This document shows, piece after piece, positions 42,108-50,765 of a stretch of 64,000 nt of DNA; within the stretch, counting starts at the first letter, position 1; each line of letters starts with the position of its first letter. The stretch is from Paenibacillus luteus (GTDB lineage: Bacteria > Bacillota > Bacilli > Paenibacillales > Paenibacillaceae), in the NCBI RefSeq assembly GCF_006542765.1, contig NZ_SKCD01000022.1:62001-126000 (forward strand), in the 5' to 3' direction. The notes beneath the pieces are model-generated. The model did no database searches, was not told the origin of the DNA, and worked only from the letters and a program-made list of their open reading frames with translations. Both the position numbers and the translations under genes were made by a program.

Positions 42108-43340
42108 CTATGCGACCCGAGTACGAACCGCTCCGTTTCTTCCCAGCTCCTTGGCATCATACAGCGCCCGGTCACAAAGCTTATAAAGAGATTCTAGATT
42201 CGTCTGCCGATTAGGAACAATCGTTACGACGCCAAGACTAATCGAGATCGGGTGCGGGATGTCAGGCATGCTGCTTTGCAAAATCACATTTCGGAATCGT
42301 TCCACAAGTCGGTCTGACTCCTCTTCGTCGGTTCGGGGCAGCAAAATGGCAAATTCATCGCCGCCATAACGCCCGAAAGAGTCCTCTCCACGCAATTGAA
42401 GACGAATATGCTTCGTAAGCTCCTGAAGCGCGCAGTCCCCAATGTGATGACCGTACGAATCGTTTATCTTCTTGAAATGGTCGATATCAAATAATACCAA
42501 CGTTAGATGCTCTTGGGATTTGGCATGCTGCTCAATTGAGAGATTTGCTTCCAGGACGAAGGTTCTACGGTTTAAAATGCCCGTCAGGTCATCATGATTG
42601 GCTAAACGAAGCAATTCTTGGTCGACCTTCTCCTTCAGCAGCAGTATGAACCCTGTATTGCCAATAAACATAATTAAAAACAAAGCTAAAAAGGCGAAAT
42701 TCTGGAAGTGTCCGGGTGTGAAAAAACCCAGCTTCTCATGAAAGTTAATTGCAATGCCCGCCCGACCGACCAGACATAGAATAGCAATGGCATACAACAT
42801 GCCTATGATCTTCATAATTAGTGAAGTTTGCTTGATTCGAAGCATGTGATAAGCGGGCAGCACCAACAAACTCGCCGTTCCGAGCGAGGCAACGGCGATT
42901 CTAATATTTTCCGTATTATGAAACAAAACAACCACATGAAAACTGAGAGCCGTGGCAGCGGTAAGCGTGATGTACATGATTTTGGTCGATCTCTGAAACA
43001 CCAGCAAAAGCTTCAGCATCGCAACGGCCTCCAGAGAAAACCCAGCAAACAGCAACGAGTTGGCTACAGTGACAGTAATCAAGTCAGGGACGCCGCCGCG
43101 AACGACAACAAACAGCCAAGCCATCCCCTGTAGACATTTGGCCAGCAAAAAAATATTTAGCGTGCGATCCTTCTTGTGCGTGCGCCAATATGCCGTGATA
43201 AGAACGATTGAAAACAGATGTCCCAGCACAATTAAAATGAAAACGGTTTTCATATCCAAAGACATAATCATGCTAAGCACCAACTTACATAAGAAATGAC
43301 TAATGATATTAATTATACTAGAAACGGTATCATTTTTCAT
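42108..43340 (-). CDS. Membrane diguanylate cyclase (GGDEF)
   Basis: Makes cyclic di-GMP from GTP. N-terminal region of six to seven membrane helices (FILIVLGHLFSIVLITAYW onwards) up to about residue 240, then a GGDEF domain with DDLTGILNRRTF near 255, FDIDHFKKINDSYGHHIGD near 290 and the active-site GRYGGDEFAIL near 325. All catalytic residues are present; the RxxD inhibitory site is not obvious. The longer start at 43340 lacks a clear ribosome site; ATG at 43263-43265 (SLDMKTVF) gives the usual family N-terminus and a TATAAT lies between the two, so the shorter form of 385 residues may be the real one. Confidence 0.9.
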   Translation of the reverse strand: MKNDTVSSIINIISHFLCKLVLSMIMSLDMKTVFILIVLGHLFSIVLITAYWRTHKKDRTLNIFLLAKCLQGMAWLFVVVRGGVPDLITVTVANSLLFAGFSLEAVAMLKLLLVFQRSTKIMYITLTAATALSFHVVVLFHNTENIRIAVASLGTASLLVLPAYHMLRIKQTSLIMKIIGMLYAIAILCLVGRAGIAINFHEKLGFFTPGHFQNFAFLALFLIMFIGNTGFILLLKEKVDQELLRLANHDDLTGILNRRTFVLEANLSIEQHAKSQEHLTLVLFDIDHFKKINDSYGHHIGDCALQELTKHIRLQLRGEDSFGRYGGDEFAILLPRTDEEESDRLVERFRNVILQSSMPDIPHPISISLGVVTIVPNRQTNLESLYKLCDRALYDAKELGRNGAVRTRVA

Positions 43341-43394
43341 TTTCTTTTTGTTGACAATTACTGTTAAAAGTGATTACCTGGTCCTATATTTTTT

Positions 43395-44141
43395 CTAATC
43401 TAGCTCTGCTCTAGAAAATAGATCGCCAATTAAAGCGTCATTTTCACAGGCTTCCTTAAAAGCGGCAGCAAAGCTTACCATTGCCTCCTGATTGCTCGTA
43501 TAAGCTGCAAACATGCCCGCTTCTGGGTCGAAATTAATGATGCTTACAAGCTCCGGCATCTTCTCGTCCAAAAATACGGCAGCCAAGGATGCCCAGTCAT
43601 ATCCGTTGCCTTCAAAACCTTCGTCTGCCCTTGCTTCAAAAATATGACTCTTGTAGCTACCGACCGACAAAATCAGCGAGAGGCTGCCATTATCATGTGA
43701 AACCAGCTTAAAAGGCGCCAGCTCCTCATCGTTCACTTCCCTCTTTTCGCCCCGTATCTGATCGGCAGAATCAGAACCTAAGGCTTCCTTGTTGACGGCA
43801 TTCCGGCTCCAGTTCAGTAGCATTTGGCTGTCTTGATCATCCGGCTCAAGCTCCAAGGCATGCTCAAACGCTGCGACGGCGGCTTCATATTTCCCGCTGT
43901 AATAATAAGCATAGCCTAGCCGATAATGCCAGAGCGGATCAGCAGCACCCTCGTCTTGCACGGATAGAAAGTAAGCAATCGCCTCATTGTAGCGATCTTC
44001 ATTATTTAATGCTCTTCCAAGATGGCAAACGAGCTCATAGTCTCGTCCTTCCTCAGGAAGCTCCAGTATCGTTGAGATAATTTCCTTATATTTATTTCGA
44101 TTGTGCCAGAGATTAAGCTGCTTCAACAACGTTGGATGCAT
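43395..44141 (-). CDS. TPR protein with Imm51-like C-terminal domain
   Basis: About 248 residues. The first half holds tetratricopeptide repeats (CHLGRALNNEDRYNEAIAYF, YRLGYAYYYSGKYEAAVAAF). The second half (from FKLVSHDNGSLSLIL near 150) has the marks of the Imm51 immunity family: DEGFEGNGYDWASLA and FDPEAGMFAAYTS. Immunity proteins of this kind neutralise polymorphic toxins, yet no toxin gene is near. ATG 44139-44141 follows GAGGG by seven bases; a 47-codon upstream extension lacks support. The family call rests on remembered motifs and should be checked. Confidence 0.75.
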   Translation of the reverse strand: MHPTLLKQLNLWHNRNKYKEIISTILELPEEGRDYELVCHLGRALNNEDRYNEAIAYFLSVQDEGAADPLWHYRLGYAYYYSGKYEAAVAAFEHALELEPDDQDSQMLLNWSRNAVNKEALGSDSADQIRGEKREVNDEELAPFKLVSHDNGSLSLILSVGSYKSHIFEARADEGFEGNGYDWASLAAVFLDEKMPELVSIINFDPEAGMFAAYTSNQEAMVSFAAAFKEACENDALIGDLFSRAELD

Positions 44142-44221
44142 GTTCATTCCCTCTTTCTGATTAGAATGTGAACTTACCTGGTTCATTAGTAGTATCGCTT
44201 TTAAATATAAACGTAATCTTA

Positions 44222-44236
44222 ACCGTTTTAAACGGT
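44222..44236. promoter_or_regulatory. 15-bp perfect palindrome, possible operator
   Basis: ACCGTTTTAAACGGT is perfectly symmetric about its central T. It lies in the 246-base gap between the divergent TPR-Imm51 and ROK genes and could be bound by the ROK protein. Confidence 0.5.
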
Positions 44237-44387
44237 CTTTTGTACCATATGATGACATTTCTCGACTCACAGGATTGGACAATATGGATAAGCTTGCCGT
44301 GCAAACCTAGTTGATATATGATGGCGATAATCGGATTGCCCGGAACGAAACATAGCTTCACTAGAAAACGACTTGGGGGTGAGCGTG

Positions 44388-45419
44388 ATGAGAGAAGCAT
44401 TTATCACACCAAAACGAATGAATCAAGCCATTCATGAGCAAATTCGCTACACACTTTTAAAATATGGAGATGCAACAAAAGCAGAGATCAGCCTTAAAAC
44501 CGATATCAGCTTCCCTACCGTCAGCAAAGCTATAGAGCAAATGGAGCTGAGCGGCGAGGTCTTATTGACGGGCATCGATGATTCCAGCGGAGGCAGACGG
44601 CCCGCGAGATATGCATTGAATGCTGGACATCAGCTTGGACTGGCGGTGTATCTGGAGAGAGACGAAACGGTCTATTCCATAATCAACTACGTAGGCGAAG
44701 CGATCGAACGTTTCAAAAAGCCCACTGTTTTGAAGGAAGGGCCTGAAGCTTTAACCTCGCAGTTGCAAACGGTCATTGACCGCAATCCGAGCATCCGCTC
44801 AATCGCCATCGGCGTACCTGGCTCGGTCAGGGACGGAAAAATATTTTTCATTCCCCTTTATGATAAATTTGCGCAGTTGGATTTAAAATCCTTTTATGAG
44901 GAGCGCTTCTCCATCCCAGTGCAATTGGAAAATGATATGAATGCTGCCGTACTCGGCTATCATGGCCGAAGCGGAAGAGCCGATCATGAAACCCTTGCTT
45001 ATGTTTATTTAGGGAAAAACGGACCCGGTGCCGGCATTTTCTTGAACGGTGATATTATAAGGGGCAGCACATTCTTCTCCGGTGAAGTTAGCTTTATTCC
45101 GCAGTATGACCGCTATAATTTTTTTGAAGCGGTCAGCCACAGCGCTGTTGAGAAGACGGACAAAGCCGTGGAGCATGGGCCTGACATGATTGATGCCATG
45201 AGCCGAATGGTGGCCACCTTCGTAGCGATTATTAATCCGCATGCCATCATCTTTTGCAGCGGGGATATACAGAGCTCCGATGCTCAGCAAATTAAGGCAA
45301 ACAGCGCCAATTATGTGCCAGAGGTCCATATTCCTGAGCTGATCATCAGTGATTGGGAGCAAGATTATGTCTATGGGCTGCAGCGGCTCGCGCTCAACCG
45401 GATGATGGCCAGTTCTTGA
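44388..45419 (+). CDS. ROK-family transcriptional regulator (XylR/NagC type)
   Basis: Sugar-responsive repressor of 343 residues. A winged helix-turn-helix at the N-terminus (QIRYTLLKYGDATKAEISLKT, FPTVSKAIEQMELSGEVLL) precedes a ROK sugar-binding/ATPase fold with IAIGVPGSVRDG near 140, LENDMNAAVLGYHG near 185 and a YLGKNGPGAGIFLNGDI stretch near 208. The zinc-binding CxCGxxGC segment of ROK proteins is not seen; the region after GEVSFIPQYD is short, so it may be a divergent, catalytically dead sensor. ATG 44388 follows GGGGGTG; a longer start overlaps that site. It is convergent with the MFS gene. Confidence 0.9.
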   Translation: MREAFITPKRMNQAIHEQIRYTLLKYGDATKAEISLKTDISFPTVSKAIEQMELSGEVLLTGIDDSSGGRRPARYALNAGHQLGLAVYLERDETVYSIINYVGEAIERFKKPTVLKEGPEALTSQLQTVIDRNPSIRSIAIGVPGSVRDGKIFFIPLYDKFAQLDLKSFYEERFSIPVQLENDMNAAVLGYHGRSGRADHETLAYVYLGKNGPGAGIFLNGDIIRGSTFFSGEVSFIPQYDRYNFFEAVSHSAVEKTDKAVEHGPDMIDAMSRMVATFVAIINPHAIIFCSGDIQSSDAQQIKANSANYVPEVHIPELIISDWEQDYVYGLQRLALNRMMASS

Positions 45420-45434
45420 CTTATCTTGCTTTAA

Positions 45435-45476
45435 ACAAGAAGAGCCCATCCTTTCCCAAGGATGGGCTCTTCTTGT
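45435..45476. terminator. Bidirectional terminator between ROK and MFS genes
   Basis: A perfect 19-bp stem (ACAAGAAGAGCCCATCCTT with its complement) across a four-base loop. It lies between two convergent genes and can serve both, although the T content beyond the stem is modest. Confidence 0.75.
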
Positions 45477-45495
45477 ACCCCTGACGTTCTCACTT

Positions 45496-46743
45496 TTATA
45501 TTAGCTCTTTGCGCGCCTTCAAGTATCTGTACAAGATACAGCCCGATATGGCGCATATGAAAGCGCACAGCCCAATAAAGCCATAACCCGCCTGCAATCC
45601 GCGCAGCAATCCCAGCTCCGTATCCGCTCCGTAGCTATTACGGACCACTTTCATAATTGCCCCGATCAAATAATTGCCAATGACGCTGCCAATCCCCATC
45701 AGCGTAACGGTAAACGTAATCGCCGTGTCGCTTCCTCGCGGGTATCTCTTCGCGATGAACGCCATAACCGTCGGATAAATGGGCGCAATCCCGATACCTG
45801 CCGCTGCAAATAAGAAAGCTGCCGATTCTCCGCCAAGTATAGCAATGAAGGTACAGACAGCGGACACCGCCGCAAAAATAATAAGCGAGAGGTTAAAGCC
45901 GATTTTATCCGTTACAGGTCCGAGCAGCAGCCTCGCTGCCGAGAAGCACAGAAAGAAAATGGACAGCATGCCAGATGCAGAAACACTATCCCATTTATAC
46001 GCTTTCTCCAAAAAATTGACCAGCCATCCGCCAACAGCCAGCTCGGAAACAACCCCGAATGAAAGAATCAGAACCAGCAGCCACAGAGCGGGATCGCGCA
46101 CCAAACTTTTGAGCGGAATTCGGTCCTCCATAGCCAGATCATCGCCCGGAAACCGGCTCAAAAAAGCTGGAATCATTGGCAGGACAGACAATGAAAGCAT
46201 CACGAGATACATCCCACGCCAATCCAGCATATGGCCAAACAAGCTTACGCTCATCAAGCCCGATGCGATCATCGGCGCGACCGTAGAGCTTAATCCGTAG
46301 AAAAAATGGGATAAGTTCATCATCGTACCGGTATTTTTTACGAAAATTCGTGCTCCGAGAATGGCCAAGCCAATCTCCAGCATCCCGTTGCCAATATACA
46401 TCAAGAAATAGGAAGAGGAAAACACGGGATAGCTGTGCGAAAAAAATATCAGGACGCCTGAGATCAGCATCAAGCCAAACGCCATCAGACTAACCGCTTT
46501 AATGCCAAGCTTGTGCGTAAGCACAGCTGTAAAGGAGCAGGCGATTAAATAACCAAGCGCATTGAGCGACAACAGCGTGCCAAGCTGCATCTCATCCAAA
46601 TGAAAATCAAATTGAATTCGCGGAATCGCCGGGCCTTTAATATTTTCCGAAATGCCGAAAATGATAAACCCAAGGAAGATAGTCGCCAGCTGCATAGCAT
46701 AGGTCTTGCTAATTTTTGGCTTCGCCTTTAATTCATTGTTCAT
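45496..46743 (-). CDS. Major facilitator superfamily transporter
   Basis: Twelve-helix membrane carrier of 415 residues. Visible marks are the helix 1 FLGFIIFGISENIKGPAIPRI, LGYLIACSFTAVLTHKLGIKA with the loop 2-3 pattern, and ARLLLGPVTDKIGF in the second half, the equivalent loop. The N-terminal half resembles the FucP/fucose-permease-like group of sugar symporters. No inositol transporter is otherwise present beside the iol operon, but this gene is 4 kb away and its substrate cannot be told. Convergent with the ROK gene, from which it is parted by a strong terminator. Confidence 0.9.
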   Translation of the reverse strand: MNNELKAKPKISKTYAMQLATIFLGFIIFGISENIKGPAIPRIQFDFHLDEMQLGTLLSLNALGYLIACSFTAVLTHKLGIKAVSLMAFGLMLISGVLIFFSHSYPVFSSSYFLMYIGNGMLEIGLAILGARIFVKNTGTMMNLSHFFYGLSSTVAPMIASGLMSVSLFGHMLDWRGMYLVMLSLSVLPMIPAFLSRFPGDDLAMEDRIPLKSLVRDPALWLLVLILSFGVVSELAVGGWLVNFLEKAYKWDSVSASGMLSIFFLCFSAARLLLGPVTDKIGFNLSLIIFAAVSAVCTFIAILGGESAAFLFAAAGIGIAPIYPTVMAFIAKRYPRGSDTAITFTVTLMGIGSVIGNYLIGAIMKVVRNSYGADTELGLLRGLQAGYGFIGLCAFICAISGCILYRYLKARKELI

Positions 46744-46890
46744 GGTGAGAAATCCCTTCAGTCATCACTCATTATGAAATAATGGGATGGCACTTATTAA
46801 AGATGTTAAATTTCTTTCCGACTTTACCATAGGCCCAAGCGAAATACAACGGATTTTTTTTATCTAACCGCTCCGTGCATGAATCACAAC

Positions 46891-46925
46891 AAAAAAGGCT
46901 TATAAGACCAATGTCTTATAAGCCT
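46891..46925 (-). terminator. Terminator of the second transporter operon
   Basis: On the minus strand AGGCTTATAAGAC pairs with GTCTTATAAGCCT across a four-base loop and runs into TTTTT. It begins about 35 bases after the permease stop. Confidence 0.9.
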
Positions 46926-46960
46926 CCTGCTCCGCTCTCCCTTATTTTTTCAAGATCCCA

Positions 46961-47854
46961 TCAACCCTTTACAGAGCCGATCAAAACCCCTTTTTCAAAA
47001 TATTTTTGCAGGAACGGATAAATGACCAGAATAGGCAGCGTAGAAACGATAATGACACCGTATTTGATCTGATCCGCATATTTCTGCGCATAACCTCCGG
47101 CTGCACCGCCCGTGCCTGCCCCATTTTGAAAGACCTGGTTCGATAATAAAATATCCCTGAGGACGATTTGCAGCGGCTGCAGCTTATTGTCGCGAATATA
47201 GATCAGCCCCGTGAAAAAATCATTCCAATGGCCCACTAAATAATATAATCCGATCACAGAAATCAAAGCTTTGGATAACGGCAGCGCGATGCGGACAAAA
47301 AATCCGAAATGCGAGCAGCCGTCAATCGCCGCCGCTTCGTAAAGCTCCGAGGGCAGGGACGATTCAAAAAAGGTTCGGGCAATAATGAGATAAAACACAT
47401 TTACGCAAAACGGTAAAATAAACATCCACATCGTATTGGTCAAATGAAGGTCTTTCATTAGCAAATAAGTCGGAATCAAGCCGCCGTTAAAGAACATTGT
47501 AATGACAAATACGACCATGATCAGCCGTCTGGCACGGAATTCGCGCCTGGACAGCACATAAGCAGCAGGCAGTGTAATCAAAAGATTCACAAAAGTTCCC
47601 GCGAGCGTATAAAAGACGGTATTGCGATAGCCATTCCAAATGCGGTCATCCTGAAAAATTTGATTATAGCCAAAAAAACTAATATTTTTGGGCATAAACA
47701 GCACTTTTCCCGTTGATACAAGGGTGGAATCGCTTATGGAAGCAATCACGATAAAATACAGCGGATAGATAATGGACAAAAAAATGATAGCGCACAGGAC
47801 AGACAAAACAACCCGAAACAAAATTTCGCTACCATTTAAACGTTCGCGAATCAC
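46961..47854 (-). CDS. ABC transporter permease, YtcP/MalG type
   Basis: Inner-membrane permease of about 297 residues with six helices and the end motif FEKGVLIGSVKG. The EAA loop is LPSELYEAAAIDGCSHFG near 180. A GTG start at 47852-47854 has AAGGAGG seven bases upstream; the GTG two codons before it lies within that spacer. There is an unusual Gly/Ala-rich insert (GAGTGGAAGGYA) in the cytoplasmic loop near 245. Last gene of the binding-protein/LplB/YtcP operon. Confidence 0.92.
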   Translation of the reverse strand: MIRERLNGSEILFRVVLSVLCAIIFLSIIYPLYFIVIASISDSTLVSTGKVLFMPKNISFFGYNQIFQDDRIWNGYRNTVFYTLAGTFVNLLITLPAAYVLSRREFRARRLIMVVFVITMFFNGGLIPTYLLMKDLHLTNTMWMFILPFCVNVFYLIIARTFFESSLPSELYEAAAIDGCSHFGFFVRIALPLSKALISVIGLYYLVGHWNDFFTGLIYIRDNKLQPLQIVLRDILLSNQVFQNGAGTGGAAGGYAQKYADQIKYGVIIVSTLPILVIYPFLQKYFEKGVLIGSVKG

Positions 47855-47878
47855 AAGCACTCCTCCTTAGGCAGCCCG

Positions 47879-48790
47879 TTAGAATAAACTCGTGTTGGAA
47901 GCTTTTTTGGAAATGGCATTCATGGCAAATAAGAAAATAAAATTAATAAGCGTGTTGAACAGGCCGATGGCCGAAGCATAGCTGAATTGGTTGGATACGA
48001 TGCCGATCTTGTACACATAGGTAGCGATTACCTCGGATACAGGCAGGTTCAATGAATTTTGCATCAGAAAAATTTTCTCGAAGCCCGTGCTGAGAATGTT
48101 GCCCATGCTTAAAATAAACAAAATAACGATCGTCGGAATGAGTGCCGGAAAATCAATATAACGGATCGTCTGCCATCTGCTTGCTCCATCCATTTTGGCC
48201 GAATCATACAACTGCGGGTCGACGGTCGACAGTGCCGCCAGGTAAATAATGCTGTTCCAGCCGCAATGCTGCCAAATCTCCGAAATAATATTGACCGGAA
48301 TAAAGGTTGAGGTTGACGCCAGTAAATTGATATTTCCAAAACCGACGGACTTCATGAAATATCCGACAATGCCGGTTTCCGGCGACAGCAGGACATTCAT
48401 CATACCCACCAGTACGATAATCGAAATAAAGTGAGGCAAATAAACCGTCGTCTGCATCAGCTGCTTCATTTTTTTTCTGCGAATCTGATTAAGCACCAGC
48501 GCCAATAGAATCGGTGCAGGAAAACCGATGATAATCGAGGTGAAGCTGATCATAAACGTATTCCTCATCAAATCGGTAAACAGGAAGCTCTCCCAAAACT
48601 GCTTGAAATAAAAGAGGCCTCGCCATTCGCCGCCGGTAAGCCCTTTGCTGAAATCAAAATCCCTGAATGCCAGTTGAATGCCGTACATCGGAATATAATT
48701 AAAAATAAGAATGACGGCAATCGCCGGAAAGACCATGACCCATAGCTGATAATCCCGTTTGAAGGTGCTGAAGATAGAACGAGAGCCCAT
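47879..48790 (-). CDS. ABC transporter permease, LplB type
   Basis: Inner-membrane permease of 303 residues, partner of the YtcP-like protein. Family start LWVMVFPAIAVILIFNYIPMYGIQLAFRDF, EAA loop LYDSAKMDGASRWQTI near 205 and the end SNTSLF. GGGGG lies nine bases before ATG 48790. It is parted from the upstream binding-protein gene by a terminator-like hairpin, so it is probably made in smaller amounts than the lipoprotein. Confidence 0.92.
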   Translation of the reverse strand: MGSRSIFSTFKRDYQLWVMVFPAIAVILIFNYIPMYGIQLAFRDFDFSKGLTGGEWRGLFYFKQFWESFLFTDLMRNTFMISFTSIIIGFPAPILLALVLNQIRRKKMKQLMQTTVYLPHFISIIVLVGMMNVLLSPETGIVGYFMKSVGFGNINLLASTSTFIPVNIISEIWQHCGWNSIIYLAALSTVDPQLYDSAKMDGASRWQTIRYIDFPALIPTIVILFILSMGNILSTGFEKIFLMQNSLNLPVSEVIATYVYKIGIVSNQFSYASAIGLFNTLINFIFLFAMNAISKKASNTSLF

Positions 48791-48819
48791 AAGCTGTTTC
48801 CCCCTTCGTTTCTTTGAAC

Positions 48820-48857
48820 AAAAGAAGCTACGCCCTGCATCAGAGCGGCATAGCTTC
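48820..48857 (-). terminator. Attenuating hairpin between binding-protein and permease genes
   Basis: On the minus strand AAGAAGCTATGCC pairs with GGCGTAGCTTCTT (one G-T pair) and is followed by TTGTTC. Weak T-run and position inside the operon suggest partial termination. Confidence 0.6.
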
Positions 48858-48872
48858 TTGCCTTGCTGTTTG

Positions 48873-50492
48873 TTATTTTTTGCTCACATACTCATCGTAA
48901 TACTTTTGCATGATTTCGATATTTTGATCCAGCCCGGCTTTTTTGCTTTGCTTCACATATTCATCCCACTGGGCCTCTACTGCACCTTTGGTTACCCATT
49001 TGGCAAAATTCGTGTTAGCGAGATTCATCACATTCGTATTGTTAAGACTCATCGTGTTGTTGTCGGCTGTTGTGTACTTAATGAACATGGCTGGGAAAAC
49101 ATCCGATGCTGTATCGACCGCTAATGCGTCGCTAAGCGGCTCTGACTGCACAAGCACCTCCTGCATATCCTTGCCCAGCGCCAAATCAAGTGAGTCTGGC
49201 AGGTACATCGGCCCGTTGTCTGCCCAAGTGGATGTCCACTTCCAAGTGCCGGGGTCCATTTTCTCATCCGCAGGCGGCAGAACGGCATAGCTGCCATCTC
49301 CATTATCCTTGATGTTTGTCCCCAGAGATCCGAAGAGCACCTGCATGCTTACTTCCTGCTTATAAAGTTCATTGATGAAACGCATAGCCGCTTCCTTGTT
49401 TTTCGTTTTGGCTGACATGACAATCTGGTTAACTCCATAATTCAGTGTAGCAAAGTCATAGCTCCAGGAGACTTTGCCGGAATAGCCCGCTGACTCTTTG
49501 AGAGGGGACATGGACGTATATTGCGGCGCCAGCTGCTCGCCGAAACGGTCCGAGGCTACCCAGCCCCAAGTAAAGCCGACCTTCGCTAGGTCTCCCTCAC
49601 CGCGAGCAACCGATTGGAACTTCGTATAATCATGGGTGAACACTTCCGGGTTAATCAGTCCGGCTTTGTAAAGCTTGTTAAGGAAAACGACCATTTTCTT
49701 ATAGCGGTCATCGGTCAGGAAGTTTTTCACTTTGCCTTCTTCCACGAAGTAGCCTTGTCCGCTGCCGTCCGTTAATGTGATGCCAAGGCCGCCGAGCAGG
49801 ACTGCGGGGTTGAAGAAGCCGCCGATTCCGCCTGGCCAGTCCATCGGAATTTCATCATTCGGATCGCCGTTGCCATTCGCATCCTTTTCTTTGAAAGCAA
49901 CCAAAACATCGTATAGCTCATCCCAGTTGGTTGGCATGCTCAGGCCAAGCTGATCAAGCCAAGTTTGGTTAATATATTGTCTTGAAGCGGACGCTGGCCA
50001 AAAGCGCTGATATTTGGGCAACCCGTATATTTTGCCGTCAGGCTGCGTCGCAATGATTTTCGTTTCCGGTTTTTCATCGAACATCTTCTGCACATTTGGC
50101 GCTTCCGGCAGCAGCTCGGTCAGATCCTGGAACAGGCCTTGAAACTGGGCAAAATCGGCATCCGTAATGACGTTCGGTCCTACGAACAAATCTGCCGTAT
50201 CGCCGCTCGCCAGCATGGTCCCTTTCTTCTGCTCCCAATCCGCCGTAATCTCTTGCCATTCAATGTCCACGCCAGCAGCTTCCTCTGCCTTTTGCAGCCA
50301 TTCCATCTCCGCTAGCGGCTTTGTTAACGGATGCTTCGTTATAATCGCGGTTAGCTTTACCTTCGCGCCGCTCGCATTTCCTTTATCTTCTCCTGTCTTC
50401 TGCGGCTCCTGATTACCGCCGTTATTGCTGCAGGCTGCAAGCAATAGAGTTAATAAACATGCTGTCAGAACAAGGCTCAACGTTTTCTTCAT
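48873..50492 (-). CDS. Extracellular sugar-binding lipoprotein (LplA-like)
   Basis: ABC importer binding protein of 539 residues. Lipobox LLLAACSNN with the acylated Cys near residue 21. Family pattern seen in LPKYQRFWPASASRQYINQ near 165 and the DANGNGDPNDE loop near 210. First gene of its operon, followed by LplB and YtcP genes. Two cre-like sites lie 26 and 127 bases upstream, pointing to glucose repression through CcpA, while the kinase/regulator pair encoded just upstream is the likely activator. Ligand unknown. Confidence 0.93.
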   Translation of the reverse strand: MKKTLSLVLTACLLTLLLAACSNNGGNQEPQKTGEDKGNASGAKVKLTAIITKHPLTKPLAEMEWLQKAEEAAGVDIEWQEITADWEQKKGTMLASGDTADLFVGPNVITDADFAQFQGLFQDLTELLPEAPNVQKMFDEKPETKIIATQPDGKIYGLPKYQRFWPASASRQYINQTWLDQLGLSMPTNWDELYDVLVAFKEKDANGNGDPNDEIPMDWPGGIGGFFNPAVLLGGLGITLTDGSGQGYFVEEGKVKNFLTDDRYKKMVVFLNKLYKAGLINPEVFTHDYTKFQSVARGEGDLAKVGFTWGWVASDRFGEQLAPQYTSMSPLKESAGYSGKVSWSYDFATLNYGVNQIVMSAKTKNKEAAMRFINELYKQEVSMQVLFGSLGTNIKDNGDGSYAVLPPADEKMDPGTWKWTSTWADNGPMYLPDSLDLALGKDMQEVLVQSEPLSDALAVDTASDVFPAMFIKYTTADNNTMSLNNTNVMNLANTNFAKWVTKGAVEAQWDEYVKQSKKAGLDQNIEIMQKYYDEYVSKK

Positions 50493-50517
50493 GTTAAAGC
50501 GCCTCCCTTTTCTATTC

Positions 50518-50531
50518 TGATATCGCTTACA
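50518..50531. promoter_or_regulatory. Putative cre site (CcpA), proximal
   Basis: Minus-strand TGTAAGCGATATCA fits the cre consensus TGNAANCGNWNNCW at every fixed position. It lies 26 bases before the binding-protein start, where it could block transcription. Confidence 0.7.
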
Positions 50532-50618
50532 AATAAGTCTGATCTCTTTCGATTGCTGTTCCCTTCAATTGCTCAGGCTCGCTTGTCTTTCGCTGCAGCT
50601 CTTGACAGCCTCTAGCTT

Positions 50619-50632
50619 AGCAAGCGTTTACA
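50619..50632. promoter_or_regulatory. Putative cre site (CcpA), distal
   Basis: Minus-strand TGTAAACGCTTGCT also fits every fixed cre position. It is 101 bases from the proximal site, near a multiple of the helical repeat. Confidence 0.7.
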
Positions 50633-50725
50633 TGGCGGACAATACGTAAAATCATTGGATTTAGGTGATAACCATTAGGTACCCGGATAGGAGCATGCCG
50701 TGCTGGGTGCGCCTAACTAAACAAT

Positions 50726-50753
50726 AAAAAAAAGCCTCGGCTATGCCGTAGGC
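50726..50753 (-). terminator. Terminator of the regulator-kinase-binding protein operon
   Basis: On the minus strand GCCT-A-CGGC pairs with GCCG-AGGC across a three-base loop, followed by eight T. It begins 12 bases after the stop of the binding-protein gene at 50766. Confidence 0.85.
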
Positions 50754-50765
50754 CCACTGCTTTGA

